Shown here: one piece after another, positions 1 through 13,000 of the stretch
Layout of the letters: every line of letters starts with the position of its first letter
Numbering within the stretch: position 1 is the stretch's first letter
Assembly (NCBI GenBank): GCA_900239685.1
Contig: OENT01000041.1
Span: 124,001 to 188,000, forward strand
Length of the DNA stretch: 64,000 bases
Reading direction: 5' to 3'
DNA from: Rotaria macrura
Lineage: Eukaryota; Rotifera; Eurotatoria; Philodinida; Philodinidae
Notes under the pieces: generated by a model
The model's input: the letters and a program-made list of their open reading frames with translations, nothing else
Told to the model about the DNA's origin: nothing
Database searches by the model: none
Program-made: the position numbers and the translations under genes

Positions 1-637
1 TTGACAGAATATAATTTTTTGTGCTTTAGTGAGTTGTTCGATAACCAGTAATGTTGGGTGTAGAATGAATATCTTTTGATATATCAAACCTTATTATAGA
101 CATGAAAGAGAGTATCAGCAAAAGAACATAAGGATCGAAAAAAGTGACTGGGAAATTTACGGAAGCTATCAAAGAAATTTGACAGAACACTGATTAGTTA
201 CTATCGATATTGAAGAATGGACGTATTTTATAAGTTCTGGAAATTTACGTACATTAAACCGACCGACGCTGATAAGCGCTATTCTCTATGGTAATTTATT
301 TTAGTACAATCAAGTTTGCTATCTCTTCTAGACATACGCCAGAATAATTTTCTTTTGATTTACTTCTACCTTGTATTAAGAACATCAAAGTCACTAGTGC
401 ATGCGAATGAATTAAGCGAAGCCTTTGACACCTAAGCAATGAGTTGTTATAGAAATACGACAACAATCTGTAATTTTCACAAAGAATTATTATACGTGAT
501 ACGGATTCTTACAAAATCAAGTTTTTCTCATGTTTATGAGAACGACTACGCTTTTTATATGAAAACTATTCTCAAATTCTAGCATCTAAGTCGTAATGCA
601 TCAATGATAAAAAATCTTTCAAGAGCATTTATTAGAA

Positions 638-811
638 ATACATTGGCTCTAGTTGAACTAAGAGTACAGTAGACTAATTATTAAAAAAATAATGAAGAAC
701 TACATTGTTCGAGAAGTTATCCGGTGAACAATGATTTCTTCGTCATGATGCTTTTTCAAACCAATAATTATTCGTCGAGTTCAATATTTAGTTCAACTGG
801 GATCAATACAT
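638..811. repeat. Small foldback, possible MITE remnant
   Basis: AGTTGAACTAA (651-661) recurs as its exact reverse complement at 788-798. Outside it, ATACATTG (638-645) faces CAATACAT-like sequence ending at 811. Further in, CATTGTTC faces GAACAATG, and both arms carry TAATTATT in between. The arms are diverged and I see no clear target-site duplication. It could be an old MITE or a chance palindrome. Confidence 0.35.
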
Positions 812-1379
812 AGATAGTATGTATAATTTATTGCCGATCACATCACACACATTGTTCTAACTCGGTAACGATTCATTGGATGGACTTAGTTTTCAACGCA
901 TGGAAGTTGAATAAAATTAATTACATGCAACACAAGAAGGAGAGAATATAAATAATGAATAGAACTGATGTATTTATTCCATGACTAAATTTATTGATAA
1001 GAAAAACTTTCAAGATTTCTGATGAACATCAATATTTTGATGATTTCTGAAAATTCTTAACATTTTAAGCCCTCGTAGTACAATATGAGTACGATACGAC
1101 GTACAACTTGGGTAAAGTTTAGTATTTGTTGAGATTAATTCAAAAGCTTTTATATTTCAATCAAATGCTTGCTTTGAACTCTACAATATGAATTGATGTA
1201 ATGAAATACTAGGATATGGCTTGAACAAAAACATATATCAAATTCACAGAAGCAGTTAATTCGAAAAAAAATTTGAACTGCAAGAAACACACCAAGCGAA
1301 TCGATTCGACTTTTTACCGTTCGTTTCTTGAACTTGCATTGAACCTAATGAGAGAACTATGATCAATTAAGACAAATTA

Positions 1380-1423
1380 CTAGTAGGAACATTGCTCACT
1401 ATACAGAGGCATTGTTCTACTAG
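1380..1423. repeat. Imperfect hairpin
   Basis: CTAGTAG (1380-1386) faces CTACTAG (1417-1423), and the stem continues imperfectly through AACATTGC against GCATTGTT around a short loop. No gene or known RNA family is attached to it. Confidence 0.3.
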
Positions 1424-2998
1424 ACAGCAATGAGAAAACGGGGGAATCTATGTGAAAAAATCATTTTGAACTATTATTGTTTTGTACATATGTAATCTGG
1501 AGATTTACTTTTGAGCGGGTGTTACTGTAAAGTTGCTTTGGATGAAACACATGTCCGCTAGCTGAAGATATTAATGAATAAACTTATTTAGAAACCAAAT
1601 TTAGATAGATGTTTCAGTTTCGACGTCAAAGGATATTTATTCAAGCCTTATAAAATAAGTTTGTTTTGTTTTACATGATGGTACTGAAATGCCAAGCAAG
1701 GAGATCATAATATGAAAGATTTTAGGTTGCCATATTACTAAATTATGAATAAGAATGAAGGTTTTAGAGAATAATACTCAACTAAAAATATCACTCCATC
1801 AAAAAGAGTACTTGTCTCACTAATAATTTGTGGCTGTATTACAATACAGTCTCCGAACACTGTTGAGTTCCTTTTGTAAGAAAAAATATGTTTCTATGAA
1901 CTTAGAATACATGTTATTTGCTATTATATTGCATGATATATCCGTGCTCGATGCTTTCTTTTTGTTAAAAAGTAGGACAAACCATAACAGAAAAGACCAA
2001 TTAGTTAAACGAAACGTGAAAATTTCTGAAGATATGTTGCAGGATTGGTTGTTCGATGATGTAACCTACATAGGATTTCCAAGGATACTTTTCGCTCGAC
2101 TAGCACTTTTCACATGATATTTAATAGATCTCTTTTCAGAAGATGAGTTTCAAAGACAATTAATTATTCTTGAAGTATGTGCCACTTTTAAAAAAGCTCT
2201 CCGCATACACGAATTCAACACAACACTGAAATATGATAACAATCAAGTTGATAAGAAAAAAAAATGTTATTGCTTTGTGTCAACTATTCAGTCGTGTGAG
2301 AGAACTTACGTTCTCAGTCTCCAATCTGAGTATCAGATAGAAAACTACACTAACAGATTGCGCAAAATCTTATAAGTTAAATGCTTGTAGTACTCCATGA
2401 ATACTTGTCATACCGATGATAAACTGTTTATTTGCATTTAAATATTATCTATTTCTTTTCAATTATATGAATGTCGCTTAGGTAGAATAACATATTCTTC
2501 ATGACGTACGAAATAAAACGACGACAAAAAGCATACAATGGGTTTGTAACCACTAAACGTGAGTCTGCAAAACAAATGATAAAAGATACCTTGGAAAATG
2601 GTTTTATGAAAAAACAGAAAACAACCTTGATTCTTCTATTTTGTATAATTTACTCATTCATAATCAACATCAATGTATTTATCCTCAATGATTTCTGCTC
2701 ATAAACATTATTAATTTTCAATTCATCAATATTCACATGGATTATGTAAACACTAATGGAACGCATGAAGAAAAATGACAGAAAAGTTACGTACAACAAG
2801 AAACAATTATTCTGTTCACATTCGGTTTATTAATACAGGAAATATTTTACTTCAGTTGAATATGTGTTCAAAAACATTTAGTGTATGATATCCACTCATT
2901 ATCAAGCCCATACTTTGAAACAAAGAAGATAGAACAACAACAAAAATCAAAATACATTTGTTTAAAGTAGCCATACACCAGTGAATTCAACGTAGACT

Positions 2999-3016
2999 AG
3001 AGAGAGAGAGAGAGAG
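2999..3016. repeat. (AG)n microsatellite
   Basis: A run of about nine AG units lies some 80 bp upstream of the ATG of the filament-annexin gene, in its probable 5' UTR or promoter. Confidence 0.9.
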
Positions 3017-3093
3017 TTATCATTTTTATCAGTTTTTTGATAAGACAGCATTTCAAGGCTGTGTTTGAGAAAAATATGTTTATTTGAGTGAAA

Positions 3094-5104
3094 ATGGACA
3101 CGAATACAAGTGTGATGTTCGACGGTTCTATATACAACTCACAGGGATCTACTCGATGGACATCGTCATCAGCATATAATTCCAGTAAAATTATTAAATA
3201 TATTGCACCACGCGTCATCAAACTAACTTCTCCAAATCCTTCTCAAGGTCCATATCGTGGTATAGGATGGTCAAATGTAGGCTCAAGTTTTGTACCGACA
3301 ACGGCAAGTCATGGTCTTGCATCACTTGTTCAACAACCAAAATTTTCAACAATGCCGCCCATTCATAGTATAGATGGTGAGCGCATTATCGATGAGCAAC
3401 GTGAATTGTCACGAGTAACCGAAACACTTAGCAATGCAATAGTGAAATGTTGCACTTTACAAACACTTAACCATGCGCAAGAATCACAAATCGAGTGGCT
3501 TGAAAATCATCGTAAAGAAAATGGTAATGTTGTTGAAAAAATGTTTCAAACGGAGATTGAAAGTGCAAAGAAAGTAATCGAAGAAACTACACGAGGAATG
3601 CCTACTTTAGAAAAAACATATAATGAAACAAAAAATACAACACAAGCATGTGATGAAAGATTAAAACAATTAATCTTGAGGCGAAATGACTATAATACCA
3701 ATTTATTCGATTTAGAACGTAAAGTAGCACAAAATAATGCTGAATCACTATGTCTTAAACGCATTACGCATCATCTTGAGAATGAAAATAAATTTTTCTT
3801 TACACGAAATCAAGTATTACATGATCGCAAAGTTCGTTTATGTTTTGAATTGGATCAAGAAAGATTTTCTCAACAATCATTACAAATGGAAATACAAGTA
3901 TTGGAAACTGAAAAAATATCAAAAGAAGATGCCCATGTAACATCTCTTGATGATGCTCAAAATTCCGTTGCTTCATCATGCATACAGAATAAGGAACCAT
4001 GGAAATATTTTTCTGATCAATTAATTACTGAAGCTCAACAAATCCGTACGGAATATGAAAAAAAACTTGATGCTTATCGAGAAGAATTGCATCGAAATTT
4101 TGAACTGGAATTATATCGTTTTCAGATTAATAGAGCTAATTCGGCAACAACTATAACGAGAGATCATATATTAAGATTAGAACAATATCAACGTGAAAAG
4201 AAAGATATAGCAGAACAAATGTCTTGTCTTCATGGAGATAATACTGACATAGTAATGAAAATAAAAACGCTGGAAAAAAACATANACTTCATAATAGCCG
4301 AGCAAGTATTCATGACGCCTATCCATCACAGAAAGTGAAGAATTCACCAGCTTCAAAATCAATACTTCGATCATCGTTACAAAATTTTCGAAATGATAAT
4401 TATGAAGAAAAACTTTCAATTACACCAACGTTGCCACCCTATAGTCGTCGAAAAACTTCTCCAACTCGTTCAAAATCGCCATCAATGATTAGCCGTGAAC
4501 CATTACGAGTATTGAATACGTGCATTACATGATTCGACAAGCCTCTTTGTTTCTTTTAGGATGAGAGTACATTGTCAACCTTTGCTAATTTCAATATTCA
4601 TCAAGGTTTTCATATATTCATGGATGAAAAACTAATAGGATATCACGCTGATTTCTTTTTAAACATATTTAGATTGTGAAGAATTATATAGATTATTAAA
4701 TGATTACTCTGTCGATGAATTAGCCATTATACAAATACTTTGCAATAGAAGTGTTGGTCAACGTTTAGAAATTCGTGATAAATATAAACAAATTTTTAAT
4801 CAAGTATGTTTAAAAACAATGAAAAACACGTTTCTTTGGCGTATTTTCATTTAGAATCTCGGTGATGCTCTTGAGAAATTGCATAATAATATTTTAAGTA
4901 AACTTTTACGAATATTATTATTGTCACCGGTTGAACGTGATTGCTTTGAATTAAGAAGAATATTTAAGCGATTAACTGTGGACGAGAATATTCTTGCAGA
5001 AATATTGTTTTGTCGTTCAAATCGACATATTCAAGAAGTGCGAGATCGTTATGAAAAACGTAAATCATAATGACTTTGTTTCCTTTGAATTTATTGAATC
5101 TTTT

Positions 5105-5139
<35 letters not shown>

Positions 5140-6349
5140 TCTAGTATTTATAACTACAATTGAACAAGATCTCGTTGGCGAGCAAAATAGTCTTTCAAAA
5201 GAATTATTTCTTGCATTATTTCAGGCTAATCGTCCAGAAAACAATGACTTGAATGAAAATGAGCTATTAAACGATGCTCAAGCAATAAGTGACATTGGAA
5301 CAGATTGGATATCAAATAGATCAACACTTATTCGAATTTTATGCACTCGCAGGTTGATTATTTTTTTTTCATATTTTTTAGTCAAATTATTTCTTTGCTA
5401 TTTACTTTTCTTTTGCATTGTAACTCTTGAAGTAATGCACAATTACAGCAGATATTTGCAAGATATAAAAAAGACGGTATAGCTGATCTCGAACAAGATT
5501 TGAAAGCTCATACAAGTGGAGATTTTTATCGCTCTCTTATTGCTATTGGTACTTGAAAATGAACTTTGTATGATTCATTTATAGTATTGTTCTATTTTTT
5601 CCAGTTCGCCTTATTCGTAATCGATACCAATATTTTGCATACGAATTAATGAAAAGTCTTCAAGTAGAATACGTATGAACTTCTTTTTATGCATATATTA
5701 AAAATTATTTCTTCAGGGGCAATACAAAAATGATGATAATGTAAATCGTATCTTAGTTTCACGTTGTGAAATCGATATGGCTCAAATAAAAATTGAATTT
5801 GGAAACATTGCAAAGCAATCGCTTTACGATTTCATTCAAGTTTGTTCCCTAACACATATTTATATTATTTCATTTCTTTAAATTCTTTTACTTGTTTTCT
5901 AGATACATACAACAGGATCTTACAAACGAGCAGTTCTAGAATTACTACGTCATCGTATTCAACTAAGTAATATAACATTGAGATCCGAATTAGAATCTGT
6001 GAATCAACAACAACAAGAAAGGAATTACGAAAATTTCAGACCATCACGGATCACTTGGCAAGATTCGAATACCCAAAGTGATCCGACTGTGATCCAGTCG
6101 ATAGAAAAACAACTTAGTTTTAATGATAGTTCAATAGGTGAAAGGACTCAAAATTATTCCAATGAGACACAAATAGATTCTTTTCAAGGTCAATTTGATC
6201 TTCATTCTGATCCGAAAGTTTATAACTTACCGGAGATGAATCCAGAGCGAAGTAAATCATCGGCTAACAATAATCATGTTTCATTTACTATGATGACTAC
6301 AACATTTGAAAACAATATACAATCAGATGATGATGATGATAAAGACTAA
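3094..6349 (+). CDS. Intermediate-filament rod fused to four-repeat annexin
   Basis: Nine exons, about 920 residues: 3094-4508, 4560-4605, 4673-4803, 4855-5059, 5145-5352, 5433-5548, 5605-5672, 5717-5839, 5903-6349; reading phases agree at every junction. The start is the ATG at 3094 (AAAATGG); GTG at 3088 is not a plausible animal start. Residues about 1-90 are a Ser/Gly/Thr-rich head. About 90-400 is a coiled coil resembling an invertebrate cytoplasmic filament rod; its coil-2 block (EPWKYFSDQLITEAQQIRTEY) parallels the family's EFWxxEMxxALREIQxxY. The usual rod-end motif and lamin-tail domain are absent. A Ser/Pro/basic linker leads to four annexin repeats (NFNIHQDCEELYRLL; DCFELRRIFKRL; RILCTRSNAQLQQIFARY; YFAYELMKSLQ) and a polar tail of about 125 residues with an acidic end. 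The repeats lack the GxGT calcium loops. Probably a membrane- or cytoskeleton-linked scaffold; that role is inferred. Confidence 0.85.
4285..4285. other. Ambiguous base hiding an assembly indel
   Basis: The rod frame runs open to this N and then continues in a different frame without a stop, through the Ser/Pro linker to the splice donor at 4509. An intron here is unlikely because no GT-AG pair is needed and both sides are coding-like. The best reading is one base lost from the consensus, not a broken gene. Confidence 0.75.
5106..5140. repeat. (TC)n(TA)n tract in an annexin-region intron
   Basis: CT repeats run into TA repeats just upstream of the TTCTAG acceptor of the fifth coding exon. 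The CT part can serve as the polypyrimidine tract. Length variation here could affect splicing of annexin repeat 2 to repeat 3. Confidence 0.85.
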
Positions 6350-6450
6350 AGATTGTTTTAAATCTTTTATTTTATTAACTATTTCAAATGCATCCGTTAT
6401 TTTTCAATCGAACAATAATTTTTGATGAATTTCGGTTAATCGCGATCACT

Positions 6451-6464
6451 AAATAAATAAATAA
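6451..6464 (+). terminator. Polyadenylation signal of the filament-annexin gene
   Basis: Overlapping AATAAA hexamers (AAATAAATAAATAA) lie about 100 bp past the stop codon at 6349, the right place for 3'-end processing. Confidence 0.6.
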
Positions 6465-7278
6465 TTATTCTGCCCGTATGAATTTCTTTCACTTCATTGT
6501 TCTTCTCATTTCGACATGTCTAGTATCAATTGAAGTAATCATCCGTTTTGATAAAAATAAAGTTGTAGCCTTATTGATTGTCTTGAATTTTGGGTTTCTT
6601 GAATATCAATATAAAAAGGAAAAGAATCCTAGGTTATTTTCTCTGATTTTGATAAAAACAGAGTGATTCAATTGTTTATGTCTATTAATCTATATTGCTG
6701 CAGAGCTCAATAAATGGAAAATCAAAATCAAATCTCTTTCAGAAACTCAATGTAATTTTAATAGGAAGTATAGTGCAAACGAATGTCCTCCAGTCATGGT
6801 CAAACTATGTTTGATTAATTGGAAGTAAGCTTTTTTATTGAATTTTTTACAACAAGACGTAGAGAATTCAGAAAAATTCAGATCAGAAGAAAAAATGGCT
6901 GATGAACAATTCATTCGGTCTCGATATATATTTTTTCAATTCTCTACAAAACTATACCAGAACGTTCAATCTAAACTTCTAATTCAAAGGCGTGATCAAA
7001 TAATGCTATTATCGTGCTATTCGAGTGACATTCGAACGCATAAAAAACGTTCAGTTATGTTCAAACAAGTTTTACATCGTTGCTCGTTACTCAGAAAAAG
7101 GATCACGTTTTGAAAAACTGACAACCATCCTGATTTTCAATTATTAGCTTTCAAAACTTTGGCTAATGCCTCTAATAACATCGGGCTCTTAGGGAAATGA
7201 ACATAGGTCTGTTGACGTAGAATTTCAGCAGGGACCTACAAATATTTAGTGCCCAGCCTAGAACAACACTGCTTTCTC

Positions 7279-7303
7279 CTAGCAGGACGAGCATCCCTGC
7301 TAG
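7279..7303. repeat. Perfect 8-bp inverted repeat
   Basis: CTAGCAGG and CCTGCTAG flank a 9-base loop. The surrounding 100 bases are noticeably less AT-rich than the neighbourhood, so this may be part of an old insertion, but no ends or duplication are visible. Confidence 0.4.
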
Positions 7304-10087
7304 TCCATATTACGAAATCACGAAGAATTACTTTTGAAGATTAAGAAAAATGATAATGGCGACTTGTAATGAATCGAATATCATATCAATCATGAAGTGA
7401 ATATTTTACATGGAAAATACGTGTGTCACTTTTCATAGATTTAAAACATGGTACACAATATGTCTCATGCAATATATTTTAAAATTGATTGTCTTTCATT
7501 CGAATGATATTCATTCATGGTAAATACAAATATTCATTAGAATTATCACATAACATTATAATTACCACAACTTTAAATTAGTTATTACTAATCCTATGTA
7601 TAATACAGTGCATTGCGTGTAAGTAGTATCATACATTCTCACCGTGACCAGTGATACTGAGTCGTGACGATTCCGATGTTTATACACACGTACGACATAT
7701 GTGTTTCAACATGCCCATTATCAATCCATTGATTAGAAGTCGATAAGGTGATTAATGGTCATGTCGAATCATTAATAAAAATGATGAAAATTTGAATTTA
7801 TCAAATTAGATCATTGGCTTTACTTGTTCGACTTACGTTTAGTTGTCCATTGACCTGCTAATTATAAAATGAAAATATAAAAAGTGATGGTTATCATTTT
7901 TTTTATTTATCTCTTACAGTAACAGTCAAAGATAATGAATTTTTGTCAATAGTTGTAGATTTTATTTAAAAACTTATTGAATTGGTTAGTTTTGTACAAG
8001 CTTGTAGACCTGTTGTACTATAAAAGATGTTGAATGTTAATAGATTTGATTCAATAAATGAAACCTTAAGCTGCTCTTGTCTCAATCTAGCGATCCATTC
8101 ACAACGACAGACAAAAATGTGAGTTAGAAAGTGTTAGATAAAAAAAATTGAAGTTTTTCCATCGATATTCTCTTTCATCAATAAGATGATTATTCGATTA
8201 TTTTGATTAACGATAATCTATAGCTAAAACGAACTACTTCGCTCTTCTTCTAGAGTTATAAAACGTACTTTGGTAGAAATATTGAAACTTGTAAGAACCT
8301 GAAAGAAAAATGTTTCGATTTAAAAGTTTTGTTTATAAAAAGTTTTACATAATCCTCAGATTGTCATGAATTTATCAGTCAAAACGGATGATGAGTTCTT
8401 GAGATATTGAACGTAGATAAAACTCGGTAAGATTCGGAAAAAAGTCACAAAATTCAACTCCTCTTCAACATGCTTTATTTTCAGAAGTAAACAATAGTTG
8501 TTGCTGAATTTGTCACGGCAATCTAAATAGTTTATTAGCTATTTATGAGCAAAACTTCAAATCGAAATTCCGTTGTTTCGATTTTTCACACAGGCGCAAT
8601 ATTCCCATAGATGAAGCATTTTGTTTATCATAATATTCTGCATTAGTGAAATGGTCTTAAAATTTATGATGAGGTGGTTTCATCAGATAACTTGATTCAA
8701 TGATTCACAGAATCGCTTAAAACCACACGTTACTTGTATGAATCAAAAAAGAATTCAGAATAGAATAGTGACCTTAAACAAATGATGAATCATGCACGGG
8801 CCACTTTTCGATCTAAGAGTCGTTTGAAAATTATATTTTCGACTCATTATATGATAACCAAGGTCATGATAGTTCAGAAAAATATTGGTTTTTACAAATA
8901 AGCCCTACTAGTGGATTTTATTGAAATTATTATGATATCCCTTGGAATGAATAGTTAGCTTTTTAGGGTTATTATATCTTTTCTTTTTTTGGTTTTTCTA
9001 TAACCCATGTAACTTACAAACCCAGTGAAAATGTATCCAAGAACAACTTAAAGACGTATTCATACGAGCAGTATAGTTGAATGAGATTAGTTGCGTATGA
9101 GTTCATCATCTATTCACAGGTTTATTTTTTACAACATTATAATTGTGTCATTTTATGCAACACGATATGTTGTTTTAGAAACTGTCAGTGTACTAACTAC
9201 CACCATTTCTTTAATCCAGCTTGTTTAAACTAGAATGAATTGAATAATTATAAAATAAATCATGAGAATTCATTATCTGCAAGTGACATAATCTTATTAT
9301 TATTATTGTAATCCAAGGTAGATTTTAGTCTCTAGGCAATGAATTTTTTTCAAAATTACAAGACGATGAGCCATACAATTTTAGAACAGACAGAAAAATA
9401 TCTATAACTTATTACATTTGATAAGGCTTCTTTTGAAAACGATTCACATATTGAAATACTTTTAATACTAAGACAAAGCTAAGGATAAAACTGTATGGGA
9501 TGTGTATGATGTTAGCCCACTAGTGCAGAATTCACTACAGGACTTCATCAATAGTTCTGCTTTATCTATACAATGTAGAAAAATCTTGCGCCAAAGAAAC
9601 TTGCCAATGCTTGGAGATATTCCTTGTGAAATATAAGTGCTCTTATTCCGTATACAGATATATTTGTTTGAGAAAAGTTAGATGAAATGAATAAATCTAC
9701 TCTTAAATTGACACATTAAATCAATTCTCATTTTATTTCTATTGATTTCCCATTGAATTCAGATCATCCAGTGTTGATGAACTATCACATATGCGAAGCA
9801 TATTTCTTCCGATTTGATCCGATCCACGTATTATTTCTCTTCGTATTCATCGGTGTTAGTTATGAATTATATTCTGGAATTTTTTTTTCAAGTTCGAAGT
9901 ATAATGTGTCATAATCATCATACTTCATTTTATTTATGTTTTAAAACAAAAAAAATATAAATATAATACACACAAAAACTTTGGGCAGAAATATGTTTCA
10001 TTGATGAATAAAACTCACTATTGCTTGACAAGGAAAACGGAGAATAAAATATCTCGAAACGACTGTTATGATATTGATTGTAGGTGA

Positions 10088-13000
10088 TTATTTAGTATCG
10101 CAAAGAAGAGCAACGCCACGTAAACACCTGAAATAAAACAGAAGAGAGAAATTTTAAAACGAAATATTCTATAAAAAATGAATGCATCTTTACCAGAAGT
10201 CCGGATTATTATTATTTATTTTTAATGCCAATGTAAATATGAATGTTAAATCGGTACGTCGTGGCTTCTTATAAACTGGACATGTATAGTAAGCATTACC
10301 CAATATTTTTGGTTCGTTAGTAGCATAAACCTAGAATCAAAAAGGAAAATATAAATTCTTTTTCCTAGCAAAATACATATCAAATAAGATTCGAATGACT
10401 TACGTGCACAACAGGTAAATCAGAATAAAGTTGTTTCGGAGGTGGATCCGATAAATGTCCACCTTTTTCACGTGACATACGCCATGCAGCACCATCAATT
10501 TTCAATCCATAGATATAAACACCTTCACTTGGTGGTTGTGTTACTTCTTCTTTTGTTATCATTTTCAATACATCATTAGCAAGAACGACATTATCCAATG
10601 ACCAACCTTTATGATTACGTGTTATTTCTTGACGCATAGCCGTTAGAAAACCCTAAACATATTTTCATAAAAATGAATTACCAATGACTGAAATAAGTTT
10701 ACTTGTGGATTAAAAAATCCAGTAAGCCAAAAAACGAAGGGTCGTCCACTGAACAACCATGTAAAGAATTGTTGATTACGATCTAATAGATCACTAAACC
10801 AAAAACCTAACGTAGCTGAATCCCATGATACTTTTCTCCATGTGGCTGGTACACGAGCATCGAATATATTATCAAGTGCATCTTTCAAATTTTCATTCAT
10901 AATAATCGTACCATCAATGGCTAATTTCAAATCTTTTAATGTATTACGTACAACTGTGATAACACGTTGCATACGATCAACTTCTTGTTTCAAAAATATA
11001 TTCAACGGTTGTAGTGTACCTTGTTTTTGTAATGCTGCACGAACTTCATGTGGAATGTAATCTTCCGGTAATTTACTCAACATATCATCACATTGTCGAT
11101 AAACAACTGATTCACGTGTTTCACCACCACCAGCACCAGCATCTTTTGGTTGAATATTAACTATCGTAGCTAAAATAGAATCAGCCGTATTCGTTTGATA
11201 TGTTATATCAGCGTTTGGATGAAGGCCGAACACAAGTGGACTATCGAATAAACTCATGGTTTCAACATGATTACGAAAATCTACAATTGTTTTACAACGT
11301 GGAATCTTATAATTTGGTGCAAAATCAAATTTATCAGTAAACATATTGTCCAGAAACCATACACGTGTATAAGTATTTAATAATCGTTTATCGAAATCAT
11401 CGGTGACACGACCACCATAATGAACTGAAACAAATAACACAAGTAAATAAAATGATGATGAATAACGAACAACGTCATGATATTGTAATTTTGTTGAGAA
11501 ATAGATGTACGTTTTACAACAAACGCTTATTAAATTATGAAATCTATCGTCATAGAGCAATTTTTCATCATTATTTGTACCACGGTAGGGAATTTCGAGG
11601 GGGGACTGAGTTATGCTTTATCATAATATCTGTCATAGATTGTAAGAGAGTGACAAAATGTAAATTTCTATTCTGAAAAATTTCAATATTTTTGTTGAAT
11701 CATACATCAGGAAAGACTTTGATATATTCGAAAATATATTTACCTTCACCAATCATATATCGTACAGTGGGCCATGAAACATTCCATTTTGAACCCATTT
11801 CATCCATATGATTTTGAATGAATTGAATCGTGGCTGTAAAATCCGATTGATTGAATTCATATGGAATGTTCCCTATATAGTATGAAAACAAAAGTATGTA
11901 TTCAAATAGTATTGAGAATAATCTAGATAAAGAATTCAAATTCAAACTTACATCCGAGTGGACCGAATTTACGACGTTCTTGAACTGTTGTATGAAGAAA
12001 AGCAACAGCATATAACATGATTTTCCATTCAACGAAGGTACTTGCATCGACTACTTCCTAGAAAAGAAATTAATTTATTCTATTTTCTTGTTTCGATCTT
12101 TTAATAGAAATTCTAATAAAAATAAATGAACATATAACTAACCTGCGTAAGACCAGCAAATGTTCGTTTCAATCCAGCTTTTACACCTTGTGGTGGTTCA
12201 AATGTATATTTAATTGATGATTGTAGAACATTAATAGAAAATTGTGGATGTGGTTCAGTTGTTAACCAACAACGAAAAGCATCATTTACTTGTTCCGTTT
12301 GGTTTACTGTTTCTAACATTTCTTCAAGAAATCCTAAACCTAAATGACAATTTTGCAATAATATCCATCGACCTTCTTGTTGACTTTGTTGTAATAGACG
12401 TCGAGCATGTACTTCTTGTCCTTGACCCATTGATATTGTACCACAAATAATATTTTGTTTCTTAGCTAAACTTAAAACATTATCCGTTGGATCAGATCCC
12501 ATCGATAGGAAACAAACGAGTGGTGTTCGCTTATCAGATTCTTGCCACATAGCTTCCAAATTTAAAATATAACCTTCCGCATATTGATTACCTAACGATT
12601 CTCCTATGTATTTCTTTGCCATGGGCAATGTACGATCAGGTGCAAATGAACGAACTAATAGTAACTTTTTGAATGTATCTAAACTAGTTGAATAGGATTC
12701 TGGAAAAACAACTTCTTCAGGTGCATCTGATAAAAACCAATTGTACCATGTTTTATCATTACTAACGACTTGTCTTAGTACTTGTGAGAAATGTGCTAAT
12801 TTAGAAAGTTCAACTAAATTTAACCATGTCATATCAGTTAGCCATTTTTTCATTTTATCTGGCCGTGGTTCAACAGCATTCATATCTAAAGCAGCACCAC
12901 CTTTAATTAATACTTGAAATTCGGATGGTTTAACATTTCCTTTTTGCATATCAATTTTAAGTGCTAATAGAAGTGTGTAAAGATTTTTGTCCCGTTCATA

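Larger units (their letters stand above)
1..3093. other. Non-coding 5' flank
   Basis: AT-rich sequence without a convincing gene. Open frames at 1830-2117 and 2501-2704 show no recognisable motif, no splice-linked neighbours and ordinary AT-rich composition, so I do not call them. The stretch holds a diverged foldback (638-811), a hairpin (1380-1423) and an AG microsatellite just upstream of the first gene. The promoter of that gene must lie here, but I cannot point to a clear core element. Confidence 0.6.
6350..10087. other. Non-coding region between convergent genes
   Basis: It separates the 3' ends of the filament-annexin gene (+) and the dynein gene (-). Small open frames at 6478-6666 and 6838-7113 have no recognisable domain, and their composition matches the flanks. 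A perfect 8-bp inverted repeat is at 7279-7303. On the minus strand, an AATAAA-type signal for the dynein transcript lies near 9929-9936. I see no other structure. Confidence 0.6.

Noticed and set aside
1830-2117. 95-residue open frame in the 5' non-coding region
   Set aside because: No domain, no splice-linked partner, composition like the flanks; expected by chance in AT-rich DNA of this length.
6838-7113. 91-residue open frame after the filament-annexin gene
   Set aside because: It has no recognisable motif and starts from a non-ATG codon; no promoter or polyadenylation context.
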